NCBI GenBank assembly: GCA_964633825.1
Contig: CAZWHE010000095.1
Location: forward strand, 1-15,774
Direction of reading: 5' to 3'
DNA: 15,774 bases
DNA from: CAZWHE01 sp964633825
GTDB lineage: Bacteria; Planctomycetota; B15-G4; CAYZWU01
The notes under the pieces: generated by a model
Databases searched by the model: none
What the model saw: the letters and a program-made list of their open reading frames with translations, nothing else
Told to the model about the DNA's origin: nothing
Made by a program: the position numbers and the translations under genes
Shown: positions 12,555-15,774 of the stretch, in pieces
Layout of the letters: every line of letters starts with the position of its first letter
Position numbering within the stretch: position 1 is the stretch's first letter

Positions 12555-14824
12555 GGCAGATCTTTCAGGTATGAGCAGACGGCCGGAGGCAGTCTCTTGT
12601 CGTTTGCGAATCTCTTGAAGCGTTCCAGAAAGATCTTGCCGCCGATTACTCCGGGAGGGGGCTCGAAAGGCTCTCCCCGGGCTGCGCGGGCCATGGCGAG
12701 AACAAGGCGGGCCGCGCCTTCTCCTTCGCCGTATCGGAGGGAGCGCTCGGCGCTTCCACATGCCTTTTCCCACTCTCCCGCCTCGAGCCAGTCGAGGCTG
12801 ATCGCGAGCTGCATGAGACGGAACGCCTCGTCTTCGCCCCCCTCGCCGAGCTCCCTCAGGCTGCGGGCGAGGACGTGGAGGCTTTCGGCGTTGAGGGGGA
12901 ATTGTTCCAGGTAGGCTTCGGCATAGACCGCGGCTTCCCGGAACCGGCCCGCATCGAGCATCGAGTCGGCCCGCCGGAGGAGAAGGTTCGGCTCTGTTTT
13001 GTAACCCTCCTTGAGGAAAGGGACCGCGTCGCGCGGCCGTCCTGCTTTCTCGATGATGTCGGCGGCGGCGAGCTCCACGATCCGGTTCGAGCCCGTGAGC
13101 CTGAGCGAGCGCTTGAGGAGGCGCCTTCCCGCCGCGGCGTCTCCCGAGAGGAGCGCCAGGCGGGCCATGCTTCTCAGTGCGCCGGGGTGATTCGGATGTC
13201 TTTTCAGAACCAGGCCGAGCCGGTCGCGGGCGTTGTCGGTGAAGGACCCGCCGGCGTCGGCTTCGGTGCCCGCCAGCTTGGCGTCGATCTGGCCGAGGAA
13301 GTTGACAAGGTCGATGTTGTCGTCGTCGATTTCGACCGCACGTTCGAGCCGATCGTATTCGGCCTGTTCGATCGCCGAAGCGAGTCCCACGCCGGCAAAA
13401 ACGAGGTCGGACCGGAAAGCGCGCCCGCCGAACCAGAGGAAAAGGAGCGCCATAAGGACACCGGCGGCGGCGATGACCCGAGTGGAAAATCCCGCCGGCT
13501 TGGCCGGCGCGGAATCGTAGCGTGCGGCGTCTATCATGCCGCAGGCGAGAAAGAGAATGACGGCCGTGGCCGGGTTGTGAAGGGGGGAGCGGACGAGACA
13601 GAGGAGACCGAAAGACGTGACGAGTCCGGCGATTCCGGCGGCGAGAAAGAACCGGTGTTCTCTCGAACCGCCGTCTGTCCGGCCCCGGGCGTCTCCGGCG
13701 GCGGCGAAGCTCTGGCGGAGCATGAGGAGGAGAAAGAGCGCGAGCGCGGCGGCCGCGCCGATTCCGCCCTCGGCGGCGGCCCACAGAATCTCGTTGTGCG
13801 GGTTTTCCACTTCGGTGACGGCGCCCATTCGGCCGCGGATCCGCGCCTCTTCAGGATCCCTGTAGCGCGGGAAGGCTGTGCGAAATCGTCCCGGCCCCGC
13901 GCCCAAGACGGGGTGGTCGCCGATCATGTCGAGCGTGCTTTGCCAGATCAGGATGCGGATCTTGTTTGTCGGGTATTCGGCGCTGAAGATCGATTCGTCC
14001 GTGTCGATGTTCTTGAAGGGCTTTGCCTGATCGGTTCGGAGGAATGCAGCCGCTGATGCACCGCCCGCAAGGAGGATGACGGCGAGAGCGATTCTCTTTC
14101 CCTGCAACGCGCCGGGCCTTCTGATCACAATGAAAGCCAATACACAGAGCCCGGCGAGAGCCGCGATCAGGCCCCCCCGGCCGCCCGTGGCATAGAGGCC
14201 GGCGGCGAGAAGCGGGAGGGACAGGATTGAAAGAAACGTCAAGAAGCGGGCAGCGCCCAGAAGACCGGCCGCGGCCAGGGGGATGAGAAGAGCAAAAACC
14301 TCGGCCGCTGCATTGGTGTTGCCGAGAGTGGAAACCGCTTTGCCCTCGGGATTTTCCAAATAGAAGGGCTCAAAGCCCGTTGTTTGCAGGACGCCGTAGA
14401 GGGCGGCCGCTGCTCCGGCCGCCAAAAGGACCGCGGGAATGGTCCACGGCCGCGCCCACGCTCCGTCGCGGACAGCGGCGGCCGTGACGGTGAGGACGAT
14501 GAGCCCTGCCGCCGGACGGAACTCCTCCCAGGTGGGGAGGCTTGTTCGCAAACACGAGAAAATCATGAACGCCGGGATCATCATGGCCAGCATCAATGGG
14601 GGCGAGAGGGGAAGCCGGGACGAGAGGAGAAGCGATCCCCTGAGAGCGACGGCGAGCAGGGGGAAGAGAGCGGCCAGGAGAAGGCTCCACTTGATCCGGT
14701 CCATGTCCATGGCGCCGGGGTGGAAAAAGAGAATCGCCGCGGCGCCGGCAAGGCCGGGGATCAAGACCCGGATGAGAGAGCTGCCCCAGTGAACGGGAAC
14801 AGTATTGTCAAAAGGTTTCGTCAT
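12551..14824 (-). CDS. O-antigen ligase/Wzy_C-family membrane protein with TPR-like C-terminal half
   Basis: 757 residues. The first 470 or so hold roughly ten or more hydrophobic segments with the O-antigen ligase/polymerase core: GNTNAAAEVFALL (168-180), a large loop with WQSTLDMIGDHPVLGAGPGR (294-313), and VENPHNEILWAAAEGGIG (339-356), carrying the family's PHNxxL and AExG motifs. After a last membrane segment (about 448-466) the protein is helical and TPR-like to the end (about 480-757), with repeats such as DRLGLVLKRHPNHPGALRSM. It probably transfers or polymerises undecaprenyl-linked glycans across the inner membrane; the acceptor cannot be told. No glycosyltransferase neighbours are seen here. 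The ATG at 14824 has no strong Shine-Dalgarno. Its stop codon lies in the MITE target duplication. Confidence 0.88.
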   Translation of the reverse strand: MTKPFDNTVPVHWGSSLIRVLIPGLAGAAAILFFHPGAMDMDRIKWSLLLAALFPLLAVALRGSLLLSSRLPLSPPLMLAMMIPAFMIFSCLRTSLPTWEEFRPAAGLIVLTVTAAAVRDGAWARPWTIPAVLLAAGAAAALYGVLQTTGFEPFYLENPEGKAVSTLGNTNAAAEVFALLIPLAAAGLLGAARFLTFLSILSLPLLAAGLYATGGRGGLIAALAGLCVLAFIVIRRPGALQGKRIALAVILLAGGASAAAFLRTDQAKPFKNIDTDESIFSAEYPTNKIRILIWQSTLDMIGDHPVLGAGPGRFRTAFPRYRDPEEARIRGRMGAVTEVENPHNEILWAAAEGGIGAAAALALFLLLMLRQSFAAAGDARGRTDGGSREHRFFLAAGIAGLVTSFGLLCLVRSPLHNPATAVILFLACGMIDAARYDSAPAKPAGFSTRVIAAAGVLMALLFLWFGGRAFRSDLVFAGVGLASAIEQAEYDRLERAVEIDDDNIDLVNFLGQIDAKLAGTEADAGGSFTDNARDRLGLVLKRHPNHPGALRSMARLALLSGDAAAGRRLLKRSLRLTGSNRIVELAAADIIEKAGRPRDAVPFLKEGYKTEPNLLLRRADSMLDAGRFREAAVYAEAYLEQFPLNAESLHVLARSLRELGEGGEDEAFRLMQLAISLDWLEAGEWEKACGSAERSLRYGEGEGAARLVLAMARAARGEPFEPPPGVIGGKIFLERFKRFANDKRLPPAVCSYLKDLP

Positions 14825-14840
14825 TCAGCGGGGAATTCCG

Positions 14841-14846
14841 TTTAAT
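14841..14846 (+). promoter_or_regulatory. Possible -10 box for the methyltransferase gene
   Basis: TTTAAT matches five of six -10 positions in the 60-bp divergent gap (14825-14884), but no clear -35 lies 16-18 nt upstream. On the opposite strand TTCAAC with a 17-nt spacer to AATTAA is an even weaker candidate for the ligase gene. Both are tentative. Confidence 0.2.
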
Positions 14847-14884
14847 TGGTCTTTCATGCGGGTTGTTGAAAAAGGATCGGGATC

Positions 14885-15700
14885 ATGTCAAAGGCCTGTC
14901 GGAAATATCATGACCACGTCGCTTCGATCTACGACGATATTTACTCCTCGCCATACTGGGAATTCTATCACGAAATATCGTGGGAGCATATGAAGCCCTT
15001 TCTTCCGCGCGATCTCGCTTTCGAGGCTCACGATGCGGGGTGCGGCACGGGGTTGTTTGGACTGAAGCTGCTCAAGGCCGGTTACCGCGTTCTCTTCTCG
15101 GATATCTCGGCCAAGATGCTCGATCAGGCGAGGCGCAAGGTGAAAGAGGCGGGGTATTCGGGAAAAGCCGAGTTCCTGTTGCTCGATCTTTCCGACATGG
15201 CCTCTCTTTCCGACGAACGCTTCGGGCTCGTCTGCGCCCAGGGAGACCCCGTCTCTCTTTGCCAAAACCGGGGCCGCGCGTTCAGAGAGATCTCGCGGAC
15301 CCTGCGGCCGGGAGGAGTGGCCGTTCTCTCCGTGGATAACCGTGCGGCCGGCTATGAGCACTTTCTCAAAAAAGGCGACATCGAGGGTCTCCGGAAATTC
15401 CACAGGGACGGCTTGATCACCTGGCTGGCCGAAAAGAAGGACGAGTGCTTCCCTTCCTTCACGTTTGATCCCGAGGATTTCAGGCGCATGGCAAAGACGG
15501 CCCGCCTCGAGACGCTCTCGGTCATCGGAAAGTGCGTTCTCCCCGTGCGGAAGCACCCGGCTCTCCTCGAAGACAAGAAGGCGCGGCGGGCGCTGGTCAA
15601 GATCGAGAAAAGCCTTGCCGCGAATCCGGCCTATTTGGGCCGCGCATCGCATCTGCAGGCAGTGTTCAAAAAGAGGGACACAATACGCGGTAAGCCGTAA
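14885..15700 (+). CDS. Class I SAM-dependent methyltransferase, substrate unknown
   Basis: 271 residues. The Rossmann SAM-binding motif is AHDAGCGTGLFGLKLLKAGY (48-67), then an acidic end of strand 2 in LFSDISAKMLDQARRK (D73), a motif II-like LLLDLSDMASL, and SRTLRPGGVAVLSVDN, which is motif III. The C-terminal third, with KKDECFPSFTFDPEDFRRMA and KCVLPVRKHPALLED, resembles many uncharacterised small-molecule methyltransferases; no residues identify a substrate. The ATG follows GGATCGGGATC, a weak purine-rich site. It is divergent from the O-antigen ligase gene by 60 bp; a role in modifying glycans or lipids is possible but only by proximity. Confidence 0.85.
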   Translation: MSKACRKYHDHVASIYDDIYSSPYWEFYHEISWEHMKPFLPRDLAFEAHDAGCGTGLFGLKLLKAGYRVLFSDISAKMLDQARRKVKEAGYSGKAEFLLLDLSDMASLSDERFGLVCAQGDPVSLCQNRGRAFREISRTLRPGGVAVLSVDNRAAGYEHFLKKGDIEGLRKFHRDGLITWLAEKKDECFPSFTFDPEDFRRMAKTARLETLSVIGKCVLPVRKHPALLEDKKARRALVKIEKSLAANPAYLGRASHLQAVFKKRDTIRGKP

Positions 15701-15701
15701 T

Positions 15702-15720
15702 GGGGTTGAGACAAAACCCC
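15702..15720 (+). terminator. Weak hairpin after the methyltransferase gene
   Basis: GGGGTT (15702-15707) and AACCCC (15715-15720) can pair across a 7-nt loop, starting one nucleotide after the stop codon. No run of U follows, so it is not a typical intrinsic terminator; it may be a 3'-end stabilising hairpin. Confidence 0.35.
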
Positions 15721-15743
15721 GACGTGAAGCTCGATCAACATTT

Positions 15744-15774
15744 TTTCTCCCCCTGTTTCGGGTGGGGGGAGAAA
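15744..15774. repeat. Inverted repeat TTTCTCCCCC / GGGGGAGAAA at the window edge
   Basis: A perfect 10-bp stem (15744-15753 with 15765-15774) encloses an 11-nt loop. T bases continue to the left (15741-15743), so pairing may extend past the window. Neither strand shows a U-run after the stem within the window, so terminator function cannot be judged. The 15721-15740 stretch shows nothing else. Confidence 0.55.

Noticed and set aside
1..15774. Defence system, prophage, toxin-antitoxin or secretion island
   Set aside because: All intact genes belong to housekeeping or quinone and glycan families; no nuclease, integrase, transposase or small paired genes were seen on either strand.

Overview
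The window is GC-rich, densely coding bacterial DNA of core-metabolism type. A lipoprotein signal at the head of the main operon and an O-antigen-ligase-type membrane protein suggest a Gram-negative bacterium. A menaquinone operon of the futalosine type, with UbiA/UbiX/UbiD-type late enzymes, suggests one that respires with menaquinone. Deep lineages such as Desulfobacterota, Acidobacteriota/Aminicenantes-like or Spirochaetota would fit, but the sequence alone does not settle the phylum. No tRNA, rRNA, CRISPR array, phage or transposase gene is visible.

Layout. (1) 1-1332, plus strand: the C-terminal part of a Tex-family RNA-binding protein. It enters the window inside an in-frame 21-bp (heptapeptide) tandem repeat with a 63-bp higher-order period. 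(2) 10846 down to 1329, minus strand: ten tightly packed genes read from one extended -10 promoter (10893-10885). In transcription order they are a FecR-like lipoprotein, mqnE, mqnC, an MTAP/PNP-family nucleosidase or phosphorylase, an amidohydrolase (aminodeoxyfutalosine deaminase, mqnX-like), mqnA, a UbiE/MenG methyltransferase, ubiD-like, ubiX-like and ubiA-like (mqnP). The last stop codon interlocks with the tex stop. (3) 11081-12373, plus strand: purD, divergent from the operon, with its own promoter and a strong ribosome binding site. (4) 12388-12554: a 159-bp, fully palindromic MITE-like element with a TTAC target duplication, lying between two convergent genes. (5) 14824-12551, minus strand: an O-antigen ligase/Wzy_C membrane protein with a TPR-like C-terminal half. 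(6) 14885-15700, plus strand: a class I SAM-dependent methyltransferase, followed by two inverted repeats up to the window edge.

How the genes work together. MqnA makes the enolpyruvyl-benzoate from chorismate, and MqnE joins it to SAM-derived adenosine to give aminodeoxyfutalosine. The amidohydrolase would deaminate this to futalosine. The MTAP-family enzyme sits where a futalosine hydrolase (MqnB) is expected and would remove hypoxanthine. MqnC then cyclises the product. UbiA-, UbiD/UbiX- and UbiE-type enzymes prenylate, decarboxylate and methylate to menaquinone. MqnD, the enzyme that releases the naphthoate, is not in the cluster and must be elsewhere or replaced.

The most interesting points are the MTAP-like protein with a remodelled phosphate loop and a PNP-type Asn, the 15-bp repeat expansion at the MqnE N-terminus, the heptad repeat in Tex, and the MITE whose target duplication contains a stop codon.
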